Source of the DNA: Ignavibacteria bacterium
Lineage (GTDB): Bacteria; Bacteroidota; Ignavibacteria; Ch128b
Direction of reading: 5' to 3'
NCBI GenBank assembly: GCA_013177855.1
Contig: JABLYA010000001.1
Span: 605,231-669,230 of the forward strand
Length of the DNA stretch: 64,000 nucleotides
The number at the start of each line of letters is the position of its first letter. Position 1 is the stretch's first letter. Of the stretch, positions 45,030-54,789 are shown piece by piece. The position numbers were made by a program, and so were the translations under genes. The notes under the pieces are model-generated. The model saw only the letters and a list, made by a program, of their open reading frames with translations, was not told the DNA's origin and made no database searches.

Positions 45030-47450
45030 ATGAAGAGAGCACTCACACTTTTAATCCTATCAATTTTATTTTCCAATCTTTTTTCACAAACAAATCTTTC
45101 ATATCAAACGAATTATAATCTGTTCCCTGCATCTCCAGGTTCATTAAGATTTGGACTAAACGGATTTGATAATCCAGCTTTATTGAACTATGTAAAAGAA
45201 CCGGATTTATATTTTATCTGGAATACAAGCAATAAATCTTTTTTCAAAATGAATGATTATGGATTCTTTTCTGCTTTTAAAAATTTTAGTTTTGGTTTTT
45301 ATTCAAATAATCTAATCGGATTAGGACGAATCAACAATTATAAACTGGCAGCATCAACTGGCAACAAAAGTTTCGGTATTGGTTTCGCTTATAATTGGAG
45401 ATCAACTGATATAGCAAATCTTGAACTTAAAAACTTATTTACGATTTCGACTCTCTCAAGACCAAATAAATATTTTTCTTTAGGTTTAATTGGAAACTTT
45501 AATTCAAAATTTGAAGATTACGAGGGTGTAATAGATTTAGCAGTCAGACCACTTGGCAATGAAAAATTAACTTTATTTGCTGACTTTGTTCATCAAAATT
45601 TTTCAAACACTAAATCAGACAAATGGAGCTCAGGAATTATCATTGAACCATTTGAAGGTATTCAAATTATCGGAAGATACTTTGATACAAAATCGTTCTC
45701 TGCAGGCATTCAAATCAGTTTTGGTAGATTTAGTATTCTTCAGTCCAATGTATTTGATAAAAGTGGCAATGCAATAAATCAGATTCAGGGAATTCGCTTG
45801 GGCTCTTATGATAGAAATATCTTGAACAAAGTAATCAAAAAAGAAAAGACGCATCAAATTGACCTTAATGGACAAATTAAATATCAAAAATTTCAACTCT
45901 TTGATAACTCCAAAACTTTTTATGGTTTAATTGATCGCTTGAATAAAATAAAAGATGACAAAAGCATAACGACCATTGAAATTAATACTTCAGGAATCGC
46001 AGCATCAAGAGTTTTTTTGTGGGAACTCCGAGAGAAATTGCTAGAGCTGAAAAATTCCGGCAAAAAGATAACCATATTTATTGATAATGCGGATTTCAAT
46101 TTATATCACTTCGCTTCAGTCGCTGATAAAATTGTGATGGATCCACTCGGACTAATAACTCTTGAAGGAATTCTGATGGGCCGAAATTATTATAAAGGAA
46201 CACTTGAAAAACTTGGAATTGGCTTCGATGAATTACGATTTTTCAAATACAAATCTGCTGCAGAAACTTATTCAAGAGAGAAAATGTCTGATGCCGATCG
46301 AGAACAAAGACAATTAATTGTTGATAATCTTTATAATACAATCAAAGAAGATGTTGAATCATCAAGAGCAAACTTAAAACTTCCATTAGATTCTCTGGTA
46401 AATAATTATGTTTTGTTCACTTCAACTTCGGCATTAAACTATGGACTTGTTGATTCAATTGGACGATGGTATTCATTAAAAGATGGATCTGAGCTGGACA
46501 AAATTTTAAGAGTTGTAAAAGATAATACAATCGAATCAATGGTGACTAATGAAGATAATTATTGGGGCGAAAAGCCTAAGATTGCAATTGTCTATACGCT
46601 TGGTGCTTGCGCTATGGACGAAGGAATTAGAGCACGAAGTCTTATAAAAGATGTTGAAAAAATAGCTAAAGATAAGTCCATCAAAGCGGTTATTTTCAGA
46701 ATAGATTCACCAGGTGGAGACGCTTTAGCTTCTGATGTAATTGCCGAAGGAATGAGGAAAATCAAAGGCAAGAAACCAGTCATTGTTTCTCAAGGTTTGG
46801 TCGCAGGTTCGGGAGGATACTGGCTCTCTATGTATGCTGATACAATTGTTTCAAATAAAAATACAATTACTGGTTCAATTGGAGTGATAGGAAGCTGGTT
46901 ATATAACAAAAGCTTTAAAGAAAGTGCTGGGGTTTCAACTGACTATGTTAAGAGAGGAAATCACGCAGATGTGGGATTTGGAATGATCATTCCAATTCTT
47001 AATACCGTTCTTCCAGATCGAAAATTAACTAATGATGAACGTTCTAAAATTGAAATGATGATTAGAGAGATGTATGCAGAATTTGTGAACAAAGTCGCAA
47101 ATGGCCGGAACAAATCTCCAGATGAAATTGAACAAATTGCTCAGGGACGAGTTTGGTCAGGAATTGATGCTAAAAAAATTGGTTTAGTTGATGTTTTAGG
47201 TGGACTGAGCGATGCAATTGAAATTGCTCGTGAAAAAGCAAATTTGAAAAAAGATGAGTTTCAAGTAGTCGAATTTCCAAAACCGCAATTATTTGATTTG
47301 AGTTTTGTTTTACCATTATCACTTCAATCAATTCAGAAGAATACACCTTTGATTGATTTTATAAATTTCAATTTGAAGAACAACGGTAAACCAATGATGC
47401 TAATGCCTTTTGAATATATTCCCGAGGACTACTTCTTGAAAGGATTTTAA
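45030..47450 (+). CDS. sppA: SppA-type signal-peptide peptidase with N-terminal barrel-like region
   Basis: 806 residues. The signal peptide (1-20, ending LFSQ) is followed by about 240 residues of alternating aromatic/hydrophobic beta-strands (for example FSFGFYSNNLIGLGR, SFGIGFAYNWRSTD, FSLGLIGNF) that resemble an outer-membrane barrel. Residues ~300-490 form the first S49 domain with the general-base lysine K408 in FKYKSAAETYSREKM. Residues ~510-760 form the second, with the nucleophile S594 in VAGSGGYW. This is the double-length (67K) SppA layout with an added domain. Classical SppA degrades leftover signal peptides in the inner membrane, so a different location is possible here. RBS AAGGAG. 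A terminator follows. Confidence 0.85.
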   Translation: MKRALTLLILSILFSNLFSQTNLSYQTNYNLFPASPGSLRFGLNGFDNPALLNYVKEPDLYFIWNTSNKSFFKMNDYGFFSAFKNFSFGFYSNNLIGLGRINNYKLAASTGNKSFGIGFAYNWRSTDIANLELKNLFTISTLSRPNKYFSLGLIGNFNSKFEDYEGVIDLAVRPLGNEKLTLFADFVHQNFSNTKSDKWSSGIIIEPFEGIQIIGRYFDTKSFSAGIQISFGRFSILQSNVFDKSGNAINQIQGIRLGSYDRNILNKVIKKEKTHQIDLNGQIKYQKFQLFDNSKTFYGLIDRLNKIKDDKSITTIEINTSGIAASRVFLWELREKLLELKNSGKKITIFIDNADFNLYHFASVADKIVMDPLGLITLEGILMGRNYYKGTLEKLGIGFDELRFFKYKSAAETYSREKMSDADREQRQLIVDNLYNTIKEDVESSRANLKLPLDSLVNNYVLFTSTSALNYGLVDSIGRWYSLKDGSELDKILRVVKDNTIESMVTNEDNYWGEKPKIAIVYTLGACAMDEGIRARSLIKDVEKIAKDKSIKAVIFRIDSPGGDALASDVIAEGMRKIKGKKPVIVSQGLVAGSGGYWLSMYADTIVSNKNTITGSIGVIGSWLYNKSFKESAGVSTDYVKRGNHADVGFGMIIPILNTVLPDRKLTNDERSKIEMMIREMYAEFVNKVANGRNKSPDEIEQIAQGRVWSGIDAKKIGLVDVLGGLSDAIEIAREKANLKKDEFQVVEFPKPQLFDLSFVLPLSLQSIQKNTPLIDFINFNLKNNGKPMMLMPFEYIPEDYFLKGF

Positions 47451-47534
47451 TTGCAATTTATAATCAAAAAATATGAATGGAGAGTATTACGCTAAAACGA
47501 TAAAGCTATTCAATAATCCTGAATTCAAAAAAAT

Positions 47535-47562
47535 AAAAAAGCAGGCAAAAGTGCCTGCTTTT
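47535..47562. terminator. Bidirectional intrinsic terminator
   Basis: Stem AAGCAGGCA / TGCCTGCTT with an AAAG loop, A-run before and T-run after, between convergent sppA and the S9 peptidase gene. Confidence 0.9.
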
Positions 47563-47581
47563 AATTTTTAATGAATTAATC

Positions 47582-49627
47582 CTAATCGATTTTATAGTCA
47601 ATATACTTATCAGGAATTTTATCAAATGAATTTTTATCTCTTACATAAAAATCAAACCATTCCATTGTTCGAATGGCATAGTCCAATCGAGATTGAGTTC
47701 GTGCATTGCCATGTCCTTCACCGGGATATAAAACTAATCTGACTGGTGCTTGATTTAATATTTTTAATGCTCTATACAATTCCATTGACTGCGTTACACT
47801 TACTCTCGGATCTTCTTTACCATGTAAAATTAAAATAGGCGTTTTGCAATTCGTCACATATTTCAATGGACTTCTATCCCAGACAAGATCAAAATTTTCC
47901 CATGACCAGATTCTCCAATGGACATAGTAATCTTCATAAGGAATATCTGTGGTTCCTCTTTTAGAGATTTGATTTGAAATTCCGACAAACATAACTGCCC
48001 CTGCGAAACGATCTGAATATTTTGTTGCAGCCCAGGCTGAGAAATAACCGCCATAACTTCCACCGCCGATTCCAACACGATCTTTATCCACTAATCCTTT
48101 ATTGATCAGATAATCAATTCCATCAATAACATCGTCAAATTCTTTACCTCCTAAATCCATTTGACCCATTTTAGAAAATTCAACACCGCGGCCATTACTT
48201 GCACGATAGTTTGGCATAAAGACAAAATATCCACGTGCAGCAGCCATCTGTCCCCAACTACCATAGGAAGTTACCCACGCATTTTGATCTGCAGCTTCAG
48301 GCCCGCCGTGCACATTCACAATTAATGGATATCTTTTACCTTCTTCATAATTCAATGGATAGATCAAAACACCAGTAATTTCAAGTCCATCTCTTGCGTT
48401 ATATCTTACTTCTTCCTGTCGGGCAAATTTAACTTTATCAAGCCAGGGATTTACATTTGTTAATCTTCTGAATTCACCTTTTTTATTAAACAAATAAATT
48501 TCATTTGGATAATTAAACTTGCTTAACACCAGGATAAAATTTCCAGAATTCTTATCAAAAATAGCTCGTCTGACAACAGTATTTGCTGGAGTAATTAATT
48601 TCCTCGATGGGGCATTAATATTTTGTTCACTCAAAGGCAAATAAACACCTTCTTCCGCTGTGAAAAGCAGAGTTTGATTATCTTTCCAGCCTACCCAATT
48701 TACAGTTCCTTCAAATTTATCAGAATAATTTTTCAGGTCGGTAAATTTTTTATTTTTATTTGGAACTTCAACTACAAACATACTGCTTGAAGCAGGATCG
48801 TAAATATCGACTGCTGAATTAAATACTAAATATTTATCATCTGGACTAAATTCGAAATTCCCCAATTTGCCGGGATTATCAATCAACAATTCTTTCTGGT
48901 TTGTTTCAAGATCAATTAAGTGAATTCGCTTAAACATATAAGAATCATCAACAAGATTTCTTGGAGCAATAGCAGCCGCAATGTATTTCCCTGTATTTGA
49001 AACCACAAAATCAAAAACTGTACAATCACTTGTGATTTGTTCGGACTTCTTTTTTTCTAAATCGTATTTGTAAAGATTGATATGCTGCCAGTCTTCTTCG
49101 TAAATGATCTGATTAAAACCTTTCCTTTGTAAATTTTTAATTTTATCTGGAACTGGACTTTGAGCAGTGTAATAAATCACCTTTCCGTTTGGATGATATT
49201 TAAATTGTAAAACACTCTCAGTTGTCTCAAATAATTTAAATTTTTCACCACCATCAACTGGAATTGCGTATACTTGAGTAGCTTTATCGTTTTCAAATCT
49301 TGCTGTAAAAACAATTAATTTACCATCCGGTGAGAATGTGATATTACCAATGCTTACTTTACCAGAAATAAATGGTTTTTGATTGCTCCCATCACTTTTC
49401 ATTACATAAAGTTCTCGATAAGCAAATCCGGGTTCGTCATTAACATCTCTCGGAACAATTACTGTGTAAGCAATTAATCTTCCATCTGGTGATAAAACTA
49501 CTTCACCAATAGATTTTATTTTTACCACATTGTATGGTGTGATAATTGTGTCAGTTTGCGAATAAGAAACTGAAAAAAAGAACAGTAGATAGATTAATTT
49601 TATAAAGATAAGATTTCTGATTTTCAT
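47582..49627 (-). CDS. Secreted S9 family prolyl oligopeptidase-like peptidase
   Basis: About 681 residues from the ATG at 49627, which follows an AGGTG ribosome-binding site; an ATG four codons upstream has none. A signal peptide ends SVSYSQ. Residues ~30-400 are WD40/TolB-like propeller repeats (FSPDGKLIVFTAR, FSPDDKYLVFNSA). The C-terminal alpha/beta hydrolase has the nucleophile in GIGGGSYGGY, the acid in LHGKEDPRV and the histidine in YPGEGHGNA. Cleaves short peptides in the periplasm or outside. It follows the MetX-like gene by about 13 nt. Confidence 0.9.
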   Translation of the reverse strand: MKIRNLIFIKLIYLLFFFSVSYSQTDTIITPYNVVKIKSIGEVVLSPDGRLIAYTVIVPRDVNDEPGFAYRELYVMKSDGSNQKPFISGKVSIGNITFSPDGKLIVFTARFENDKATQVYAIPVDGGEKFKLFETTESVLQFKYHPNGKVIYYTAQSPVPDKIKNLQRKGFNQIIYEEDWQHINLYKYDLEKKKSEQITSDCTVFDFVVSNTGKYIAAAIAPRNLVDDSYMFKRIHLIDLETNQKELLIDNPGKLGNFEFSPDDKYLVFNSAVDIYDPASSSMFVVEVPNKNKKFTDLKNYSDKFEGTVNWVGWKDNQTLLFTAEEGVYLPLSEQNINAPSRKLITPANTVVRRAIFDKNSGNFILVLSKFNYPNEIYLFNKKGEFRRLTNVNPWLDKVKFARQEEVRYNARDGLEITGVLIYPLNYEEGKRYPLIVNVHGGPEAADQNAWVTSYGSWGQMAAARGYFVFMPNYRASNGRGVEFSKMGQMDLGGKEFDDVIDGIDYLINKGLVDKDRVGIGGGSYGGYFSAWAATKYSDRFAGAVMFVGISNQISKRGTTDIPYEDYYVHWRIWSWENFDLVWDRSPLKYVTNCKTPILILHGKEDPRVSVTQSMELYRALKILNQAPVRLVLYPGEGHGNARTQSRLDYAIRTMEWFDFYVRDKNSFDKIPDKYIDYKID

Positions 49628-49640
49628 AAGGCACCTCATT

Positions 49641-50669
49641 TTAGTTTAGAAATGATGATATTTCTTCCCTGACTTTATCTAGGTTACAATTAACTGAAAG
49701 ATGTCCGCAGTTATCATCAAGAATTAAAGTTTTACAGTTTATAATTTTTGCAAATTCAAGAGAAGATGACGGATGAAGAATATGATCTTGCTTTGCAATT
49801 ATCAGAAAGATTTCTGCTTTAATGTGGTTCTTTAAATCTTCCTTGGATGAAAATCCTTTAGAGATATCATGAGAAATCATTGCTCTTAATTGACAAAGAT
49901 AGTCATAACTGTTCCAATATGAAGGTGCGTCTTTGTCAAAGCTCTTTAAAATTTCTGGAAATTTTTCTCTCGGATTATTTTCAACATACCAATCTGGAGT
50001 TCTGGCAACAAGCTGAGTAAGCATATTAATTGATTTGAAGATTTCCTTTTCACTCATTCCACAATTGTGGGCTGAAGTGATTAATTGTTCTCTTGTTGTC
50101 CACAAAAGCATATCGTAAGAGCTTGACCAGGGCGTTGGCACATAAGCAATAATTTTTTCAACAAAATCTGGATACATCACAGCAAATTGAAGTACCTGCA
50201 TACTTCCCATCGAGCCACCAATAGCAGCATAAATTTTTTCAAAACCCAGAACCTCGTGAAGCAATTTATATTGAGTTGCTACTATATCTCTCATTGTAAA
50301 TGAAGGGAATTTTTCATTTCGCTGTTTTGTACTGTTGGATGGTGAAGTCGAAATTCCATTGCCAAGTGCATCAACACAAACGATAAAATATTTTGAAGAA
50401 TCTAAAAGTTTATCTTTTCCATCACCAATCAAATTACCTAACATTTGACTTGTTCCACCAAACCACGTTGAATATAAAATTACATTCGATTTATCACTAT
50501 TTAATTTTCCAAAAGTCCTGAAACCAATTTTACAATCATAAATCACTTCTCCACTTTCAAGCTTAAAGTCACCAAGATCAGCAAATTGCTGTTGAGCTTG
50601 AAGATGAAGAATAGGAATAAACAAAAGATAGAAAAATAATTTTGTAATGCTCTTCATTTTAATTCTCAT
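49641..50669 (-). CDS. Secreted alpha/beta hydrolase of the MetX (homoserine acetyltransferase) family
   Basis: 342 residues with the MetX fold: the nucleophile elbow GGSMGSMQVLQ, the nearby NSDKSNVILYSTWFGGTSQM, and a closing Asp-His pair (AKQDHILHP; DDNCGHLSVN). Unlike biosynthetic MetX it has a signal peptide (FFYLLFIPILHLQAQ), so it acts outside the cytoplasm and acetyl-CoA would not be available. A secreted hydrolase or esterase is more plausible than homoserine acetylation. Its ATG overlaps the stop of the DUF1684 gene; a second ATG four codons later is an alternative start. Confidence 0.75.
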   Translation of the reverse strand: MRIKMKSITKLFFYLLFIPILHLQAQQQFADLGDFKLESGEVIYDCKIGFRTFGKLNSDKSNVILYSTWFGGTSQMLGNLIGDGKDKLLDSSKYFIVCVDALGNGISTSPSNSTKQRNEKFPSFTMRDIVATQYKLLHEVLGFEKIYAAIGGSMGSMQVLQFAVMYPDFVEKIIAYVPTPWSSSYDMLLWTTREQLITSAHNCGMSEKEIFKSINMLTQLVARTPDWYVENNPREKFPEILKSFDKDAPSYWNSYDYLCQLRAMISHDISKGFSSKEDLKNHIKAEIFLIIAKQDHILHPSSSLEFAKIINCKTLILDDNCGHLSVNCNLDKVREEISSFLN

Positions 50670-51298
50670 TATTTATGATATTTTTTCTCGCCAGCTTCAA
50701 TTCGAAGATTAATAAAATCTTCATCTCTGGGAATTGCACAGGAATAAAGTGGTGTATAAGCGCAATAAGGATTATAAGCTTTATTAAAATCTAATGTATA
50801 AAGGAAATTCGGATCAGATGATTCTTCTTCAACATCAAGGTAACGTCCAACTTCGTAAGTTTCATCGCCAGTTGTTAGGTCACGAAACCAAACAGCAAGG
50901 TAATTTCTAAGATATTCTTTTCCCTCTTTGATCACACTTTCAGGATATTTATAAACATTTATCTTATAGGTTTTGCCTTTATAAGTGAATTGGAAATACC
51001 CGTATTTTATTTGCGTTCTTTTTTCACCTTTTGTACCAAGCACGATTACCGTTTCGGGGAATGCGTATTTATACAACTTCGATTTAAATACGAAATCCGG
51101 ATTCACCTCGAAATACTTTAATCCTGAAAATTCGACAGAAGTATCTCGCTTAAAAGGTGAGTCAGGACTGAACCGAAATAATGAATCAATCTGCTTTCTA
51201 TGATTTTCAATTTCCTGAAGATATTGTGGATCTATTGATTTTTTTGAACAAGATGTAAGGAAAACAAGAACAATTAAAAAAAATGTTAGCTCTCTCAT
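50669..51298 (-). CDS. DUF1684 lipoprotein
   Basis: 209 residues. Lipobox LTSC with C17, then a DUF1684 domain whose C-terminal signature LDFNKAYNPYCAYTPLYSCAIPRDEDFINLRIEAGEKKYH is complete. The family is widespread, secreted and without a known activity. It is the first gene of a three-gene minus-strand run with the MetX-like hydrolase and the S9 peptidase, overlapping the former by 1 nt. No catalytic residues can be named. Confidence 0.85.
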   Translation of the reverse strand: MRELTFFLIVLVFLTSCSKKSIDPQYLQEIENHRKQIDSLFRFSPDSPFKRDTSVEFSGLKYFEVNPDFVFKSKLYKYAFPETVIVLGTKGEKRTQIKYGYFQFTYKGKTYKINVYKYPESVIKEGKEYLRNYLAVWFRDLTTGDETYEVGRYLDVEEESSDPNFLYTLDFNKAYNPYCAYTPLYSCAIPRDEDFINLRIEAGEKKYHK

Positions 51299-51491
51299 AT
51301 ACTCTTTTTTGTTTTTTTGTAAAGCAAAGATAAATAGTTAAAAGAAATTTTTAAGCATTATAAACAAAAACTTGATTATAATTGACTTTAATTTCTCCCA
51401 AAAGACACTTTACCGTTAAACAATCACCATAAGCGAAAATTTTAACTTTTAAGAAATAATGGGAGAAAATTTGGTAGGAATTTTATCTCAG

Positions 51492-51565
51492 TGCGCCCGG
51501 AAGGATTCGAACCCTCAACCTTCTGATCCGTAGTCAGATGCTCTATCCAATTGAGCTACGGGCGC
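51492..51565 (-). tRNA. tRNA-Arg (ACG)
   Basis: The minus strand begins GCGCCCGTAGCTCAATTGGA; anticodon stem TCTGA/TCAGA encloses CTACGGA with anticodon ACG. Its A34 is the substrate of TadA, encoded about 850 bp away. Perfect 7-bp acceptor, A73, no encoded CCA. Confidence 0.95.
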
Positions 51566-51582
51566 AAAATCTAAAGAATTAG

Positions 51583-51656
51583 CGCACCCGGAAGGACTCG
51601 AACCCTCAACCCTCAGATCCGAAGTCTGATGCTCTATCCAATTGAGCTACGGGTGC
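51583..51656 (-). tRNA. tRNA-Arg (UCG)
   Basis: The minus strand begins GCACCCGTAGCTCAATTGGA; anticodon loop CTTCGGA with anticodon TCG, T-loop TTCGAGT, discriminator G73. It is very similar to the neighbouring tRNA-Arg(ACG) and 17 nt from it, suggesting an old tandem duplication. Confidence 0.93.
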
Positions 51657-51797
51657 ACAAACAAAAAATTTGAAATAACTATTTGACTTAATCCAGAACT
51701 GTAAAAAATTCGTTGCAAATATAACTATGGCATTATTCAGTTTCAATTAACAGAACTAAAAAAGTTTTATATTTAAATAACAAATCGAAAAAGAAAG

Positions 51798-52385
51798 ATG
51801 AAACTAACACGACTTATAAAACCATCAATTTTACTATTGGTTTTCGTTTTCAGTTCTTGCAGTATTATAAACTATTTACTGGAATCCCCTCCGCCATCAA
51901 AAGAGGAGATATTATTGAAAGAACTTCGGGACTTTGTTCAGAACTCTTTATATAACATTAATTATAATTCTCTCAGATTGAGTCCTGAGGCTTATAAGTC
52001 TAAAAAAATTCGTGTTTTTGGGGTGATAGTAGAGGAATTCGAAAATGATTTTCTCCTTTTCACCAATCCATTTGAAGATAACGAGTATGGATTTTATAGA
52101 ATTAGAATCGACTCACCACTTCCAAAGCAGGGAGAATTTCCTAAACCATTAAAGTATATTTCACGAGGAAGTGAAGTTAATGTTTTTGGTTATTATTCAG
52201 GATTGACTTCTATCGATCCGTCAAAAATTTCATCTGAAAGTAAAAGATTAAATCCGCATTTAGATTTTACAAGATTAAGAAACATACCCACAATCGAAGC
52301 GGTAGTAATTTACGATCGAGCTGATCAAAGATTTGAAAAACCTGTATGGATTTCACAAAAATTTATTAATCAATATTATAAATAA
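51798..52385 (+). CDS. Small lipoprotein of unknown function
   Basis: 195 residues. Signal peptide with lipobox FSSC (C21), followed by a helical segment (EEILLKELRDFVQNSLYNI) and a mixed beta domain (KKIRVFGVIVEEFENDFLLFTNPF, VNVFGYYSG) that looks like an OB-fold but without a diagnostic motif. Its stop is 15 nt before tadA, so the two are one transcript. I do not recognise the family. Confidence 0.7.
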   Translation: MKLTRLIKPSILLLVFVFSSCSIINYLLESPPPSKEEILLKELRDFVQNSLYNINYNSLRLSPEAYKSKKIRVFGVIVEEFENDFLLFTNPFEDNEYGFYRIRIDSPLPKQGEFPKPLKYISRGSEVNVFGYYSGLTSIDPSKISSESKRLNPHLDFTRLRNIPTIEAVVIYDRADQRFEKPVWISQKFINQYYK

Positions 52386-52399
52386 CTCGAGGGATAAAA

Positions 52400-52864
52400 T
52401 TGTTCTCAGAACGAGATTTATATTTTATGAAACAAGCGTTAAGAGAAGCAGAAAAAGCATTTGAAAAAAATGAGGTTCCTATTGGTGCTGTTGTAGTTTT
52501 TGAAGATAAAATAATTGGGCGAGGTTACAATCAAACAATTTCATTAAAAGACCCAACTGCTCATGCAGAGATAATTGCAATTACTTCGGCAGCAAATTAT
52601 TTGCAAGATTACAGACTGGAAGGTTGTAAAATTTATGTAACTCTTGAACCGTGTCCAATGTGCGCAGGTGCAATCGTTAATGCTCGAATTAGTACGCTAT
52701 ATTTTTCTACATTCGATCCAAAAGCTGGTGCATGCGGAACATTATTTAACATTACCAATAACAAATCATTAAATCATCAGATAAAAACATATAGTGGTCT
52801 TCTTGAAAACGAAAGCAAAAGCCTTTTAAAAGCCTTCTTCGCAAATCTTCGAAATCTAAATTAA
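52400..52864 (+). CDS. tadA: tRNA-specific adenosine deaminase
   Basis: 154 residues. The zinc site is H55 with the catalytic glutamate E57 (AHAEI) and C85/C88 (PCPMCAGAI). TadA converts A34 to inosine in tRNA-Arg(ACG), which is encoded nearby. The start is TTG at 52400, chosen because CGAGGGATAAAATTG gives a strong ribosome-binding site and the family N-terminus aligns; the next ATG is eight codons in and would remove conserved residues. A free-nucleoside deaminase of the same fold is a less likely alternative. Confidence 0.92.
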   Translation: MFSERDLYFMKQALREAEKAFEKNEVPIGAVVVFEDKIIGRGYNQTISLKDPTAHAEIIAITSAANYLQDYRLEGCKIYVTLEPCPMCAGAIVNARISTLYFSTFDPKAGACGTLFNITNNKSLNHQIKTYSGLLENESKSLLKAFFANLRNLN

Positions 52865-52902
52865 AATATTTTTGAGAGAGGAGCTAAATATAAAATCTAT
52901 TT

Positions 52903-53832
52903 TCAAGATTGCTTCAGTTGAGTTTCAATTCTTGAAGCAAGGCTCTCAGCATCAAATCCATATTTCTTATACAAAGCCTCTGGCGTACCTGATTCTCCAA
53001 AAACATCTGGTAAACCAATCCTTATTATTTTGGCAGGATAATTTTCACTTAAAACTTCTGCAACAGCAGATCCAAGTCCACCAATTATATTATGATCTTC
53101 GGCAGTGAAAATTAATTTACATTCCTTTGCAGATTTAATAATAATTTCTTTATCAATTGGTTTGATAGTGTGAATATTAACGACTCTTAAACTGTATCCT
53201 TTCTCTTTTAATATATTTGATGCTTTAAAAGCTTCAGCCACCAATGCACCAGTTGCAAAGATAACAGCATCATTTCCATCGGTTAATTGAACACCTTTCC
53301 CAAACTTAAATTTATAATTATCATCAAAAATTTTATCCACATTTTGTCGCGTAAGTCTGATATACATTGGTCCATTATGTTCAACACTATATTTAATCAA
53401 TTCACGTGTCTCAATTTCATCACATGGTTGACATACACTAAAGTTAGGAAGCGATCGCATTAAACTTACATCTTCGAGTCCCATTTGAGTCGTTCCGTCT
53501 TCACCAATTCCAATTCCTGCGTGTGTTCCAATTATTCTAACGTTAGCTTTGGTATAAGCGACCGAGATTCTTATTGTATCATATCTTCCAGTTATAAAGC
53601 AAGCGAAGCTACAAGCGTATGCAATTTTACCCGAAAGAGCTAATCCTGCACTTACGCCAATCATATTAGCTTCTTGAATTCCCATTTCAAAAAATCTTTC
53701 CGGGAATTTTTTCGCGAATAGACTGGACATAGTGGATTTTGACAAATCGGCGTCAAGAACAACAATATTGGAATTAACTTCACCCAATTGTGCAATTGTT
53801 TCACCGAAAGCTAATCGCGTTGATTTACCCAT
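52903..53832 (-). CDS. Transketolase, C-terminal subunit
   Basis: 309 residues covering the pyrimidine-binding and C-terminal domains of transketolase: MGIQEANMIGVSAGLALSGK with the conserved glutamate that activates TPP, THAGIGIGEDGTTQMGLEDVSLM, and the closing AEDHNIIGGLGSAVAE. It works with the N-terminal subunit gene directly upstream (8-nt overlap). Split transketolases are common in this phylum. The substrate range, sugar phosphates of the pentose pathway, follows from the family. Confidence 0.92.
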   Translation of the reverse strand: MGKSTRLAFGETIAQLGEVNSNIVVLDADLSKSTMSSLFAKKFPERFFEMGIQEANMIGVSAGLALSGKIAYACSFACFITGRYDTIRISVAYTKANVRIIGTHAGIGIGEDGTTQMGLEDVSLMRSLPNFSVCQPCDEIETRELIKYSVEHNGPMYIRLTRQNVDKIFDDNYKFKFGKGVQLTDGNDAVIFATGALVAEAFKASNILKEKGYSLRVVNIHTIKPIDKEIIIKSAKECKLIFTAEDHNIIGGLGSAVAEVLSENYPAKIIRIGLPDVFGESGTPEALYKKYGFDAESLASRIETQLKQS

Positions 53833-54658
53833 TTTTCACCAACAATTTTTGAAGTTCCTGGAGAGCTAATTCAGTTTCTTTTTCATTTGGAGCTTTACCA
53901 TGCCATTCAACATTATCTTCCATAAATGAAACGCCTTTACCTTTAATTGTATGAGCTATGATATAAGTAGGTTTGCCATTTGCTTCACGAGCAATATTAA
54001 AAGCGTTTTCAATTTCAGCAAAGTTATGCCCATCAATTTCCAATACATTCCACTTAAAAGCTTCAAGTTTTGCTTTCAATGGTTCAAGATCCATTACATC
54101 TTTTGTAAAGCCATCAATTTGACTTTTGTTGTAGTCCAGGATCACACAAAGATTATCAAGATTAAATTTTGGAGCTGAAAGAATTGCTTCCCAGATTTGA
54201 CCTTCCTGCGTTTCACCATCACCAGTCATACAATAAACACGATAAGATTTTTTATCAATCTTTGCGGTAAGTGCCATCCCAATAGCAACAGAAAGTCCTT
54301 GACCAAGCGATCCAGTCGAAGCTTCAACATAAGGCAAATCAAGATAACTCGGATGTCCTTGTGTACGTGAACCCAATACTCGCAAATTCATCAATTCTTC
54401 ATAAGAGATTAAACCAATTCTTGCCAGAATTGCATAAAGTGCTGGAACACCATGACCTTTTGATAAAACAAATCTGTGTCTATCCGGGTCAAGTGCATTT
54501 TCCTTAGTTCTTTTTATCTCATTAAAAAATAAATAAACCAGAATATCAATTGCACTTAATGAACCACCTGGATGACCAGATTTAGCTCTTGATATCGCCT
54601 TAATGATATCAATTCTTAATTCATTTGCAATTTGTTGTAATTGATTGTGTGTATACAT
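53825..54658 (-). CDS. Transketolase, N-terminal subunit
   Basis: 277 residues carrying the TPP diphosphate-binding half: SGHPGGSLSAIDILVYLFFNE (with the substrate histidine), GSLGQGLSVAIGMAL and the TPP motif MTGDGETQEGQIWEAILSAPKFNLDNL. It is translated first and overlaps the C-terminal subunit gene by 8 nt. Confidence 0.93.
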   Translation of the reverse strand: MYTHNQLQQIANELRIDIIKAISRAKSGHPGGSLSAIDILVYLFFNEIKRTKENALDPDRHRFVLSKGHGVPALYAILARIGLISYEELMNLRVLGSRTQGHPSYLDLPYVEASTGSLGQGLSVAIGMALTAKIDKKSYRVYCMTGDGETQEGQIWEAILSAPKFNLDNLCVILDYNKSQIDGFTKDVMDLEPLKAKLEAFKWNVLEIDGHNFAEIENAFNIAREANGKPTYIIAHTIKGKGVSFMEDNVEWHGKAPNEKETELALQELQKLLVKNG

Positions 54659-54789
54659 ATCTCAAAAATTTTTCAAAGTTAACAATTGACATTAAATGTT
54701 CAAAGATAAAATTTTTAGCATTTAGTTTGAGTTCGACATTAACATTATATATTTTTGAGTGGCATTCAGAATAAATTTTGAGGTGACAA

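Noticed and set aside
49641-50669. Calling the gene metX for methionine synthesis
   Set aside because: It has a signal peptide and lies with secreted protein genes, so a cytoplasmic biosynthetic role does not fit.
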